Of a stretch of DNA of 64,000 nucleotides, positions 8,464 to 16,559 are shown piece by piece. A program made the translations under genes and the position numbers. The stretch comes from Chitinophagaceae bacterium (GTDB lineage Bacteria; Bacteroidota; Bacteroidia; Chitinophagales; Chitinophagaceae): assembly GCA_014879565.1 (NCBI GenBank), contig JACSRW010000034.1, positions 30,530 through 94,529 on the forward strand, written 5' to 3'. The notes beneath the pieces are model-generated. The model had not been told where the DNA came from and searched no databases. It saw only the letters and a program-made list of their open reading frames with translations. Each line of letters begins with the position of its first letter. The stretch's first letter is position 1.

Positions 8464-9213
8464 TTAGCTCAAACCAGCACCCCATAAACAGCCTCCGAAG
8501 TCCAAAGCCAATCCGGCAACCTTATACCAAGGTGATGCATTTTTCACAACACGCCATGCAATTTGAAAAACATCCGTCCACCCCAAAACGCTACCGCCTA
8601 ATTTAGCCAAACCTCTAACTTCTCCAATTATGTCACCATATGCCGCGACAGATGCCCCAAGAGATTGAACTGTACAAGCCCAAAATTCTCCTGAAGTGAT
8701 ATTACAAAAACAAAAATTCTTTACTTTTTCGATAGTAGCAATAACTCCTATTTCTCTTATCCTGGGTATTGTCGACTGTTCCAATAAAATCAACGGGTTC
8801 GTTGGATAGTTTTGTCTAAAAGTTATTGAAGTTACAGAGTCCTTTATTACATTAAATATTTGTTGTTTTTCTTCAATTGAAAGATTTGCATAGTTAGGGT
8901 GTGCTTCTTCAAGAAGAATTTGTGTGGTTATATTTCCTGACGCCGCATCATATACCGCAAAAGAATCAAGCATACTAATTTTAAAAGCATTGTCAACTCC
9001 AATAATAGCATTAATCTTAAGGTTATTGATTACATTAGACTCAACAAAGTTGTAAAAATTTGTATCTGTTAAAAAATGTTTTGAGTAAAAAGCAACAGGA
9101 TTTTCGATTCCTACAGGTCCCTTGGTTGATGTTGACTTTTCCTTCTGACAGGAAATAAAGAAAACAATTGCTGCAATTGCAAGGCCAGAAAGGCCCAATG
9201 TGAATTTTTTCAT
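8464..9213 (-). CDS. Hypothetical lipoprotein with hydrophobic glycine-rich C-terminus
   Basis: A 249-residue predicted lipoprotein of unknown function. ATG 9213 is chosen because it gives a clean signal (MKKFTLGLSGLAIAAIVFFISC, lipobox FISC, then QKEK); the frame is open to 9288 without signal character. The middle is polar and helical. The last 65 or so residues are rich in Gly, Ala and aromatic residues (LGASVAAYGDIIGEVRGLAK, then WYKVAGLALDFGGCLWGAGL), and four cysteines cluster from about residue 181 onwards (FCFCNIT, WACTV, GGCLW). That tail resembles hydrophobic peptide bacteriocins in composition only. Base composition is AT-rich. The adjacent two-helix membrane protein suggests a functional pair. 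Confidence 0.6.
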   Translation of the reverse strand: MKKFTLGLSGLAIAAIVFFISCQKEKSTSTKGPVGIENPVAFYSKHFLTDTNFYNFVESNVINNLKINAIIGVDNAFKISMLDSFAVYDAASGNITTQILLEEAHPNYANLSIEEKQQIFNVIKDSVTSITFRQNYPTNPLILLEQSTIPRIREIGVIATIEKVKNFCFCNITSGEFWACTVQSLGASVAAYGDIIGEVRGLAKLGGSVLGWTDVFQIAWRVVKNASPWYKVAGLALDFGGCLWGAGLS

Positions 9214-9354
9214 TGAATTAAGTTTGGTTAAAGAATAGGGCGCGAATGTACCCTTTTCCCCAAAACAAACAACTCGAATTTCCGCCAAATCCTTGTAGTA
9301 ATTTGTGGATACGAAATGCCCTACATAAATGCTTGATTTTGGTCAACAAACCCC

Positions 9355-9576
9355 TCATTTTATTATCGGCTTCTGGCTTAACACCCGCTCTATTTCGGCG
9401 ATGGATACACTAATTTGACTCATTGACTTTTCAGTGTCTTCAGCCATTTGTACAGCACTTCTTCTGCCGAAGATTTCTGTTTGCCGCGAGAATAAGCTGT
9501 ATGTAATTCCGTTTACATTGCATGCAAAGCCAGCAGACTCATCAACTCCCTTGCCCGGGCTATACCTGTAACAAAA
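9355..9576 (-). pseudogene. Possible 3' remnant of a truncated gene beside the tRNA
   Basis: A reading frame without stops and without a usable start runs leftwards from the tRNA terminator to TGA at 9355-9357, encoding a tail that includes FGRRSAVQMAEDTEKSMSQ and IAEIERVLSQKP. The amphipathic, charged composition looks like real coding sequence, but the 5' part is missing at the island boundary. I do not recognise the family, and a chance open frame is possible. Confidence 0.3.
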
Positions 9577-9580
9577 AGAA

Positions 9581-9601
9581 AACCCGCGACTTGCGCGGGT
9601 T
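9581..9601 (-). terminator. Terminator directly after tRNA-fMet
   Basis: Eight-bp perfect stem AACCCGCG (9581-9588) with CGCGGGTT (9594-9601) starting two bases after the tRNA 3' end, followed on the minus strand by a T-rich run. It probably arrived with the island, because a second terminator in the same relative position remains at 7843-7870. Confidence 0.75.
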
Positions 9602-9603
9602 AG

Positions 9604-9675
<72 letters not shown>

Positions 9676-9686
9676 ATGTTGAAGCG

Positions 9687-9718
9687 CAAAGGTAAGGCTT
9701 CCTGCGGTATCTGCCAAA
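9687..9718 (-). promoter_or_regulatory. Promoter of tRNA-fMet
   Basis: On the minus strand TTTG (9715-9718), a 20-base spacer and TACCTTTG (9687-9694) match the Bacteroidota -33/-7 consensus exactly. The tRNA begins 12 bases after the -7 element. The same sequences and spacing occur before rpsL. Confidence 0.75.
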
Positions 9719-9722
9719 GAAA

Positions 9723-9750
9723 AAAACGCCTTTCAGAAAAAAGGCGTTTT
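9723..9750 (-). terminator. Terminator of the 9773-10477 head-GIN gene
   Basis: Stem AAAACGCC (9723-9730) with GGCGTTTT (9743-9750), followed on the minus strand by more T. It lies 23 bases past the stop of the head-GIN gene and separates it from the tRNA promoter. Confidence 0.75.
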
Positions 9751-9772
9751 ATCATGACTATACGGAAAAGAT

Positions 9773-10477
9773 TTATCGGCCCTTGCTCACTGAGCCGGAT
9801 CCGCTGCTTTTCACTTCACGGACACGGCACTCGCCCTTATATTTTACATCACTGGCGCCACTGGCTTCTGCAGACAGTTCCCGGTTTACCGTAATGCGGA
9901 TATCACTGGCCCCGCTGGCTTTGGCTTCACAGGTTTCTGTTACCAGGTCAAACCCTTTAAAATCACTGGCTCCGCTGGCTTCTACATACAGGCGGGTGGC
10001 TGTGCCGCTGATCTGCATATCACTGGCCCCGCTGAGCTCAATTTTTAATTTCTGCACCGCAAATTTCCCCTTCATATCACTGGCTCCGCTTTGTTTAATT
10101 ACCAGTTCATCGGTCTTCAGCACGCCATCAATAAAAACATCACAGGCGCCGGAAACCGTGATCTGATTCAGCTGCTTTACCGAAATATAGGCTTTGAGTT
10201 TTTTATTGCCACTTCCCCATTTGCCTGATTTACTGTACCCGATATACAGTATGCCGTCTTTAACCTCCGTTGTGATCAGCGCCCGGTCGCTGGTTGTCGC
10301 TGCACTGACAGCTACCGCTTCCTCATTGCCCTGACTGAGATATACATTAAAGGCGGAGGATACGTTTATACCGTGAAACCCACTATGCTTTCTGACTTCG
10401 GCATTCGGGTCATTAAACTGACCAAACAATACTGTTCCGGCTAAAGTCAGCAGAAAAGAGAAAAATAACTTTTTCAT
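9773..10477 (-). CDS. Head-GIN (DUF2807) domain protein with SGASD repeats
   Basis: A 234-residue secreted protein of the 'putative auto-transporter adhesin, head GIN domain' family; molecular function unknown. A Sec signal peptide covers about residues 1-20 (FFSFLLTLAGTVLFGQ). The N-terminal part has the family start FHGINVSSAFNVYLSQG. From residue 110 a beta-helix-like region repeats the turn GACD/GASD at 110, 131, 150, 169, 189 and 207, 18-21 residues apart, ending SSGSGSVSKGR. A paralogue lies immediately upstream (10509-11225) on the same strand, 31 bases away, and both probably form one transcript ending at the hairpin 9723-9750. Confidence 0.8.
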   Translation of the reverse strand: MKKLFFSFLLTLAGTVLFGQFNDPNAEVRKHSGFHGINVSSAFNVYLSQGNEEAVAVSAATTSDRALITTEVKDGILYIGYSKSGKWGSGNKKLKAYISVKQLNQITVSGACDVFIDGVLKTDELVIKQSGASDMKGKFAVQKLKIELSGASDMQISGTATRLYVEASGASDFKGFDLVTETCEAKASGASDIRITVNRELSAEASGASDVKYKGECRVREVKSSGSGSVSKGR

Positions 10478-10508
10478 ATACGCAAATTTTTGGCTGTATT
10501 AGAATAGG

Positions 10509-11225
10509 TCAGATCCGGGAAACCGAACCCCCTGTATTTGTTTTAATTTCCTTTAAAGCGGCGGCCCCTTTGTATCTGACTGTGCCTCCGGTATTGGCTT
10601 TTACTTCCAGTTCTTTTCCGGCATTTACCGTGATACTGGCTCCGGTACTTACCTCAATATGACATTCCTCTGCCACAAGGTCTTCTCCCTTAAACTTACT
10701 TCCGGTATCGCCGTTAACGTCCAGCTTTCCGGCTTTACCCGTCAGTAAAACCTGTGAACCTGTATTGACTTTTACCTGTAAAGATTCAATATCCACCTCT
10801 CCTTTCACCATGGCCCCGGTATTGACCTGCATAACCAGGCCGGTACCTTTCAGCCGGCTGACGAAATCCACCTGCGCCCCGGTATTCACCACCAGTTTAT
10901 CCGGCGTACGGCAGGAAACCCAGGCTTTCAGGTTCCTGCCTTCTTTTTTCCGGCTGATGGCACCCAGTTTATTGTCATAATAAATCTTCAGGATCCCGTT
11001 TTCCACTTTTGTTACAATCTTATCCCTGTACTCAACAGTGAGAGCGCTTACCGCCACCTCATCTGTATTTCCCTGGGTAAGATAGACATGTATTCCGGTG
11101 GCTGCTTCAATCCCATGAAAAGCGGGAACGGTTCTTTTTTCCGCCAGGGGATCCTGCATAGTCTCCTGGGCAATTCCCAGAAACGGCATCAGTAATACGA
11201 AAAGGCTGTACAGAAACTTGTTCAT
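10509..11225 (-). CDS. Head-GIN (DUF2807) domain protein with NTG repeats
   Basis: Paralogue of the next gene, 238 residues from ATG 11225 (a GTG two codons earlier is less likely). A signal peptide is followed by the family opening FHGIEAATGIHVYLTQGN. The beta-helix-like part repeats NTGA, NTGS, STGA and NTGG about every 18-20 residues (VNTGAQVDF, VNTGAMVKG, VNTGSQVLL, VSTGASITV, ANTGGTVRY, TNTGGSVSR). The repeats sit where the sister protein has SGASD. Function unknown; extracellular or periplasmic by its signal peptide. Confidence 0.8.
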   Translation of the reverse strand: MNKFLYSLFVLLMPFLGIAQETMQDPLAEKRTVPAFHGIEAATGIHVYLTQGNTDEVAVSALTVEYRDKIVTKVENGILKIYYDNKLGAISRKKEGRNLKAWVSCRTPDKLVVNTGAQVDFVSRLKGTGLVMQVNTGAMVKGEVDIESLQVKVNTGSQVLLTGKAGKLDVNGDTGSKFKGEDLVAEECHIEVSTGASITVNAGKELEVKANTGGTVRYKGAAALKEIKTNTGGSVSRI

Positions 11226-11363
11226 AAACACTGGTTTTGCTGTAATACGACGGGGAAAACAGAAATGTTACAGGCAAATCTGAATTCTCCTTAATTTTGC
11301 CTCCGGATCAGTGAAACAGCATGCTGAATCACTGATTCCCAATGTCTGCCCTCCGGCAGACAG

Positions 11364-11445
11364 GTTTCCCGGGGTGTTTCCGTATGAACGGAATCTGAGA
11401 TCATACCCGTAGAACCTGGTCAGGGTAATGCCTGCGAAGGGAAGG
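11364..11445 (+). promoter_or_regulatory. TPP (thiamin pyrophosphate) riboswitch
   Basis: The conserved core is readable in order: CGGGGTG near 11370, CTGAGA (11395-11400), ACCCG (11405-11409), GAACCTG (11412-11418), CAGGGTAATGCC (11421-11432) and GCGAAGGGAA closing helix P1 with TTCCC at 11366-11370. This matches the THI-box consensus closely. An inverted repeat (TGTCTGCC/GGCAGACA, 11343-11362) precedes it. The expression platform is not obvious; an alternative helix AAGGA (11442-11446) with TCCTT (11458-11462) would compete with P1. It controls the TonB receptor starting 65 bases downstream. Confidence 0.92.
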
Positions 11446-11509
11446 AATGTTCTGAAGTCCTTTCTCCACAGCGTTTCCCTCTTATTTTTTAAACCAAAAA
11501 AATTAAAAA

Positions 11510-13666
11510 ATGAAGAGGATTTTTGTATCCGCCTGCTGGCTGGCCGTCATGTCGGCTTCCGCCCAGCAGAATCAGTCAGCTAAAGACAGTTTTTACACCC
11601 TTTCCCCGGTGGAAGTGAAAGCCATCCGGGCTGGTGAAAATGCCCCGTTTACCAAGACCAATCTCACAAAAAAGGATATTGCCGCGTCCAACCTCGGACA
11701 GGATATTCCCTTTTTACTGAACCAGACTGCATCGGTGGTGGTCAACGCAGACGCAGGTAACGGGATCGGCTATACAGGGCTCCGTATCCGGGGTACCGAT
11801 GCCACCCGGATTAATATGACCCTGAATGGTATACCCTATAACGACGCGGAAAGCCAGGGTATTTTCTTTGTAAACCTGCCGGATATTGTTTCATCGGCGG
11901 GATCTGTTCAGATCCAAAGGGGTGTGGGAACTTCCTCCAACGGGGCCGGTGCTTTCGGGGCCAGTATGAATTTCAGCACCAATGAATGGAATCCGGAAGA
12001 ATCGCTGGAACTGAACAACAGTTTCGGTTCTTTCAACAGCTGGAAAAACACCCTGAAATACAGCAGCGGACTGGTGAACGGCTTTTCCACCGATATCCGT
12101 CTATCCCGGATCAGCAGCGACGGCTTTATTGACAGAGCCGCCAGTGACCTGAAGTCTTTTTATATCTCCACTGCCTGGACCAATAGACAAACCACCCTTC
12201 GGTTTAATACTTTTTCCGGCAGGGAAAAAACATACCAGGCCTGGTACGGCATTCCGGAAACTGATTTACAGGCAGGCAACCGCCGGGTGAATTATGCCGG
12301 AACGGAAAAGCCGGGAGAACCCTATGATAATGAAACCGACAACTATACCCAGACGCATTACCAGCTATTCTTCACCCGGGAAGGAAAAAAGGGAATCAGT
12401 TTTAATACGGCGCTTTTCCTGACACGCGGGAAAGGATATTACGAACAATATAAAGCGGAGGAAGATTACGCGAAATATAATCTCCCCTATCCCGTCAACG
12501 GAAATGACAGCATTTTTGTTTCCGATTTTATCCGTCAGCTCTGGCTGGATAACTATTTCTACGGAACCGTTTTCTCGGTACAGCATAAAGGTCCTAAAAC
12601 CCAGACAACCCTTGGGGGCGGCCTGACCCGGTATGACGGAAGGCATTTTGGCCGGATTATATGGGCCGCAAAAGGCCTGACAGACAATGGTGACTGGTAT
12701 AACCTTGACGCGAATAAAACTGATTTTAATCTCTACGCCAAACAGCAGCTGCAAACCAGCCCGGCCTTTTACCTTTTTTATGACCTGCAATACCGGTACG
12801 TGGATTATACCCTCAACGGCTTCCGCGATAACCCCGGTTTATTCATAAAAAATGACTGGCATTTTTTCAATCCCAAAGCAGGCATCACCTACAAAAAAGG
12901 AAAATGGAAAGCGACCCTTTCCTATAGTGTGGGCAATAAGGAACCCAACCGGGATGATTTTGAAGCCGGCGCCGGCCAACAACCCAAAGCAGAACAACTG
13001 CACGATGTGGAAGCAGGCCTGGAAAGACAGGGGCAAAACTGGCACTGGCGCTCCACTTTGTATTATATGCGTTACAAAGACCAGCTGATACTCACGGGCC
13101 GGATCAATGATGTGGGCGCCTATACCCGTACAAATATTCCAAAAAGTTACCGGGCGGGGATCGAACTGGAAGCCGGCCTGCAATTAATTGACCGGGTATC
13201 CCTGAGCGGCAATCTCACTCTCAGCAGCAACAAGGTGCTGGATATGGAAGAATACATTGATGACTATGACAATGGCGGGCAAAAAATTAACCGTTACCCT
13301 TCCGCTACGATTGCCTTTTCCCCTGCTGTTACCGGAGGAGCCAATGTGCAATTTGGCCCGTTTGCCAATACCCGTTTCAGTTTAATCAGCAAATATGTCA
13401 GCCGGCAGTACCTGGATAACACCGGTAATACTGCGCGCTCACTTGACCCCTTCTTTGTGCAGGATCTCCGGGTTAACTATGCCGTGAAGATGAAGAAATT
13501 AAAGTCACTGGAACTGATTCTGCAGGTGAACAACCTGTTCAACACCAAGTATGAACCCAACGGGTATACATTCAGCTACATATACGGAGGGCAGCTGACT
13601 ACAGAAAACTATTATTTTCCGATGGCGGGAATCCACTTTATGACCGGACTTACTATCCGGCTGTAA
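11510..13666 (+). CDS. TonB-dependent outer-membrane receptor, probably for thiamin compounds
   Basis: A 718-residue TonB-dependent receptor. A signal peptide (to about residue 18, SASAQQ) is followed by a plug domain (LGQDIPFLLNQTASVVVNAD, GIGYTGLRIRGTDATRIN, then GVGTSSNGAGAFGASMNF) and a 22-strand-type barrel ending in an aromatic-rich C-terminus (FPMAGIHFMTGLTIRL). The TPP riboswitch just upstream implies expression when thiamin pyrophosphate is scarce, so uptake of thiamin or a precursor is the natural reading. Receptors of this kind under TPP control are known in Bacteroides. A terminator follows the stop. No thiamin biosynthesis genes are in the window. Confidence 0.88.
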   Translation: MKRIFVSACWLAVMSASAQQNQSAKDSFYTLSPVEVKAIRAGENAPFTKTNLTKKDIAASNLGQDIPFLLNQTASVVVNADAGNGIGYTGLRIRGTDATRINMTLNGIPYNDAESQGIFFVNLPDIVSSAGSVQIQRGVGTSSNGAGAFGASMNFSTNEWNPEESLELNNSFGSFNSWKNTLKYSSGLVNGFSTDIRLSRISSDGFIDRAASDLKSFYISTAWTNRQTTLRFNTFSGREKTYQAWYGIPETDLQAGNRRVNYAGTEKPGEPYDNETDNYTQTHYQLFFTREGKKGISFNTALFLTRGKGYYEQYKAEEDYAKYNLPYPVNGNDSIFVSDFIRQLWLDNYFYGTVFSVQHKGPKTQTTLGGGLTRYDGRHFGRIIWAAKGLTDNGDWYNLDANKTDFNLYAKQQLQTSPAFYLFYDLQYRYVDYTLNGFRDNPGLFIKNDWHFFNPKAGITYKKGKWKATLSYSVGNKEPNRDDFEAGAGQQPKAEQLHDVEAGLERQGQNWHWRSTLYYMRYKDQLILTGRINDVGAYTRTNIPKSYRAGIELEAGLQLIDRVSLSGNLTLSSNKVLDMEEYIDDYDNGGQKINRYPSATIAFSPAVTGGANVQFGPFANTRFSLISKYVSRQYLDNTGNTARSLDPFFVQDLRVNYAVKMKKLKSLELILQVNNLFNTKYEPNGYTFSYIYGGQLTTENYYFPMAGIHFMTGLTIRL

Positions 13667-13672
13667 AATGTT

Positions 13673-13720
13673 AACGGGGAAAAACTACCGGTAAGCCCGG
13701 CAGGTTTTCCCCGTTTTTTT
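13673..13720 (+). terminator. Terminator after the TonB receptor
   Basis: Twelve-bp stem AACGGGGAAAAC (13673-13684) with GTTTTCCCCGTT (13704-13715) followed by T7. It lies between two convergent genes and could serve both. Confidence 0.85.
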
Positions 13721-13735
13721 CGTTGCTGTAATCTT

Positions 13736-14044
13736 TTATTTTCCGAATTTTTCCAGCCAGGCGAGAATCCCGCCTTCCACATTTACGGTCTTTTGAAAAC
13801 CCAGGCTGTCCAGGAACATGCAGGCCATCATACTCCTTTTTCCGCTGCGGCAATGAATGATCACTTCTTCCTGTTTCAGATCCATCAGTTCATCTGACTG
13901 CATGGTTTGGATCTGTCCCAGGGGAATCAGTTTGGCGCCGATGTTGACTTCGACGTATTCAGCCGGCTCGCGGCAATCAATCAGATGCAGTTTTTCCCCG
14001 GCGTCCAGCCGGGCCTTTAGTTGTTCAACTGTAATTGTCTCCAT
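13736..14044 (-). CDS. Single-domain rhodanese-like protein
   Basis: A 102-residue cytoplasmic rhodanese fold. It opens METITVEQLKARL, has the DCREPAEY box and the active-site loop CRSGKRS with catalytic cysteine near residue 65, and ends EGGILAWLEKFGK. Such proteins carry persulfide sulfur; the physiological acceptor is not predictable. It lies 2 bases downstream of the PASTA gene and is the last gene of a ddl-PASTA-rhodanese run. Confidence 0.9.
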   Translation of the reverse strand: METITVEQLKARLDAGEKLHLIDCREPAEYVEVNIGAKLIPLGQIQTMQSDELMDLKQEEVIIHCRSGKRSMMACMFLDSLGFQKTVNVEGGILAWLEKFGK

Positions 14045-14046
14045 GT

Positions 14047-14847
14047 TTAAAAATCGCTGGTTAATGTATCTTTTACAGGTCTGTCAACCTGCAGCCATAC
14101 GTCAATCGTCTGCCCGGAACGGATCCGGAGCAGCCTTTTTTCCTCATCAAATTTTTCCGGCACCTGCCTGTATATATACGCGTTGCAGGTATCCTGTACA
14201 TCTCCTGCTGCCACTACAGAGCCAATGATAAGTCCCATGGATTCAAGCGTGGCCCGGGCTTCACAGAAGGTCATACCCGTAATAACCGGCACCGGGAATT
14301 CCTGGTTTCCAATTCCGTCACCGAGTACAAGGGAAATCACACTCCCTTTCCGGATTTTGGTACCGGGTTTTATCTGACTGCCGTTATACCACTGCTCCAG
14401 CACGGCGTTCCGCGCGAAATCAGGTTTAAAAGTGGTATCTCCCACCCGCAGATCCATACTTTTCAGTACCATCTCCGCATTCCGGAAACTATACCCGGTA
14501 AGGTTTGGCATCTCAACTTCGGGAGGCACTACGCGCCGGATTACCAGGAAAATGGTGCGGTTGGACTTCACCACTTCATCGGCTTCCGGAATCTGTTTTA
14601 ATACCCGGTTTGCCGGAACGGAATCCACATATACGGAGTCCTGTATCTCCACATCAAATCCCGCTTTGCGTAATAAAGAACGCGCCTCCTCATAAGACTT
14701 GCCGGTGACTGATGGCACCGTTGCGGATTGGCCATGTCCTGTCAGCCAGTTCAGTGAAGCCAGGAATAAGGCGAAAATGCCGGCAGCAAGCAAAAGACCG
14801 GCCAGTATATTTACCCAAAGGGGGCGGTTGGTGATCGCTTTAAACAT
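14047..14847 (-). CDS. PASTA-domain membrane protein
   Basis: A 266-residue protein with one N-terminal membrane helix (about residues 14-34, ILAGLLLAAGIFALFLASL) and three extracytoplasmic PASTA domains: VPSVTGKSYEEARSLLRKAG, MPNLTGYSFRNAEMVLKSM and VPVITGMTFCEARATLESMG. PASTA domains bind peptidoglycan fragments in kinases and PBPs, but here there is no kinase or transpeptidase domain. It lies 12 bases after ddl, which makes a cell-wall role likely. Confidence 0.88.
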   Translation of the reverse strand: MFKAITNRPLWVNILAGLLLAAGIFALFLASLNWLTGHGQSATVPSVTGKSYEEARSLLRKAGFDVEIQDSVYVDSVPANRVLKQIPEADEVVKSNRTIFLVIRRVVPPEVEMPNLTGYSFRNAEMVLKSMDLRVGDTTFKPDFARNAVLEQWYNGSQIKPGTKIRKGSVISLVLGDGIGNQEFPVPVITGMTFCEARATLESMGLIIGSVVAAGDVQDTCNAYIYRQVPEKFDEEKRLLRIRSGQTIDVWLQVDRPVKDTLTSDF

Positions 14848-14859
14848 CCGGTTTCTTTT

Positions 14860-15858
14860 TTATTTTTTGTCCAGGCACTCCATCACCAGTTTACTGTAAA
14901 ATTCATTCAGACTCCAGCCCATCGTGCGTACCTGCTGGGGGATGATACTGGCTTCACTTTGGCCGGGAATTGAATTTACCTCCAGCATATAGGGCCTTCC
15001 CTCTTCTTCCTGGAAAATAAAATCAATCCGGATTACCCCGCGGCAATTAAATGCTGTATATACCCTTCTGGCCATGTCCCGGATAATATCGGCTTTAGCC
15101 TCCTCCAGATCGGCGGGTGTGGTTTCTGAAGACTTGCCCTGGTATTTTGCTTCGAAATCAAAAAAGGATTTATCTGCATCCGCCCTTACTTCAGTGAGGG
15201 GCAGCACGATCAGCTGACCGGCCGAACGAAAAACCCCCACAGTAAACTCGCGCCCCTGCACCATTTCTTCCACCAGTACCTGATTGTCTTCCCGGAAGGC
15301 TTTTTCAATGGCAGCTCCCAGTACCTCTGCAGAGGGCTGATCCACTTTTGACATACCGATACTGGATCCCCCGTTATTTGGTTTTACAAATACAGGAAAA
15401 CGGAGCCTGCTCAGAATTTCAGCAGGATTAACCGGATAATCTTTGAGCAGCAGCAGGGAATTGGCTACCGGTATACCGGAAGCAGCCGCCACAGCGGTGG
15501 CATAGCGTTTATTGAATGTAAGGGCAGACGAAGTGGCATCACAGCCGGTATAGGGTATGCCCAGGGTGTCAAAATATCCCTGCAGTTTGCCATCCTCACC
15601 GGGTGTTCCGTGCATACCGATAAAAACGGCGTCAAAATGCAGTTTGCCCTCTTTCAAAGGCAGGCTAAAATCATTCTTATCCACCGCTATCTTTTCTTCT
15701 CCCGGTGTGGTATAGAACCAGCCTTCCCGGGTGATATCTATTTTGTAAACATTGAAAAGCTGACGATCCAGGTGATTGTCAATCGTCACAGCTGTTCTGT
15801 ATGAGATGACAGCTTCCCCGGAAAAACCGCCGGTAACCAGCGCGATATTCTTTTTCAT
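14860..15858 (-). CDS. ddl: D-alanine--D-alanine ligase
   Basis: ATP-grasp enzyme joining two D-alanines for peptidoglycan precursors. It has 332 residues. The N-terminal domain starts KKNIALVTGGFSGEAVISYRT; central motifs include HGTPGEDGKLQGYFD, PVFVKPNNGGSSIGMSKV and VLVEEMVQGREFTVGVF; the C-terminal metal site is RIDFIFQEEEGRPYMLEVNS followed by PGQSEASIIPQQ. All family motifs are present. It heads a likely operon with the PASTA and rhodanese genes. Confidence 0.95.
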   Translation of the reverse strand: MKKNIALVTGGFSGEAVISYRTAVTIDNHLDRQLFNVYKIDITREGWFYTTPGEEKIAVDKNDFSLPLKEGKLHFDAVFIGMHGTPGEDGKLQGYFDTLGIPYTGCDATSSALTFNKRYATAVAAASGIPVANSLLLLKDYPVNPAEILSRLRFPVFVKPNNGGSSIGMSKVDQPSAEVLGAAIEKAFREDNQVLVEEMVQGREFTVGVFRSAGQLIVLPLTEVRADADKSFFDFEAKYQGKSSETTPADLEEAKADIIRDMARRVYTAFNCRGVIRIDFIFQEEEGRPYMLEVNSIPGQSEASIIPQQVRTMGWSLNEFYSKLVMECLDKK

Positions 15859-15990
15859 TTACTTATAAAGGGATTGCTTCCCCGAAGTGCAAATATTGGA
15901 GAAAAAACCAACATGCCCAACCCGTAACAGGAGAATTCCGGAGGCTTAACAAAAATTATAGGCAGACCGGACAGAGCGGTAAAAAATAAG

Positions 15991-16020
15991 AAAGGTGAAG
16001 GCCGTTTCTCCTTCACCTTT
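15991..16020 (-). terminator. Terminator downstream of the ferredoxin gene
   Basis: Perfect 11-bp stem AAAGGTGAAGG (15991-16001) with CCTTCACCTTT (16010-16020). On the minus strand it is followed by a T-rich run. It is about 135 bases past the ferredoxin stop; the bases between hold no gene I can support. Confidence 0.7.
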
Positions 16021-16154
16021 TTACGACGGGAAATATCACCCGTCACAAATAGAACAGCATAGCTGTTTTGTATTACATCCTGAAATTAGGCAAAAAAACA
16101 GCAGCCTGCAAGAGGCAAGGGATATTTTTTTTGCACAGGAAAAGCACAACCGGA

Positions 16155-16502
16155 TCAGGCGTGCAGCTTTCCCTTTTTAGCCATCAGGTCATCCACTGTT
16201 TCCTGGTACATATCATCCGGAACACAGCAGTCAACCGGGCATACAGCCGCGCACTGGGGTTCTTCGTGGAAACCCTGGCACTCAGTGCATTTATTGGGAG
16301 TGATGTAATAGGTATCCGTGGAAACAGGTGCCAGTTTCTGGTCGGCATCCACCACAGTACCATCCATTAAAGTAAAAGAGCCTTTCACGGAAGTTCCGTC
16401 GGACATTGCCCATTCCACACCACCTTCATAGATAGCATTGTTGGGACATTCGGGCTCACAGGCACCGCAATTGATACATTCTTCGGTAATCTTAATAGCC
16501 AT
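16155..16502 (-). CDS. 4Fe-4S dicluster ferredoxin
   Basis: A 115-residue electron carrier. The first cluster motif is CINCGACEPECP near residues 10-21; the second is CTECQGFHEEPQCAAVCP near residues 73-90, with 8 residues between the second and third cysteines, as in Allochromatium/YfhL-type 2[4Fe-4S] ferredoxins. An insert of about 40 residues (DGTSVKGSFTLMDGTVVDAD) lies between the clusters. It is divergent from the acyl-CoA reductase gene, with start codons 57 bases apart, so the two may be co-regulated. Confidence 0.92.
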   Translation of the reverse strand: MAIKITEECINCGACEPECPNNAIYEGGVEWAMSDGTSVKGSFTLMDGTVVDADQKLAPVSTDTYYITPNKCTECQGFHEEPQCAAVCPVDCCVPDDMYQETVDDLMAKKGKLHA

Positions 16503-16559
16503 AAAAAACTAATTAACGGGTTCAGGGTTACTTTTGCCTTACAAAATTAAGAGAGCGGA

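Noticed and set aside
8464..9288. Longer start for the island lipoprotein
   Set aside because: The extra 25 residues precede a clean lipoprotein signal peptide and would bury it; ATG 9213 is preferred.
9355..9576. Remnant frame as a tyrosine recombinase
   Set aside because: No conserved RHR...Y residues can be recognised in the visible tail, so no integrase call is made.
11442..11509. Intrinsic terminator as the TPP riboswitch expression platform
   Set aside because: A short helix can be drawn, but the T-rich stretch does not follow it directly; no terminator is claimed.
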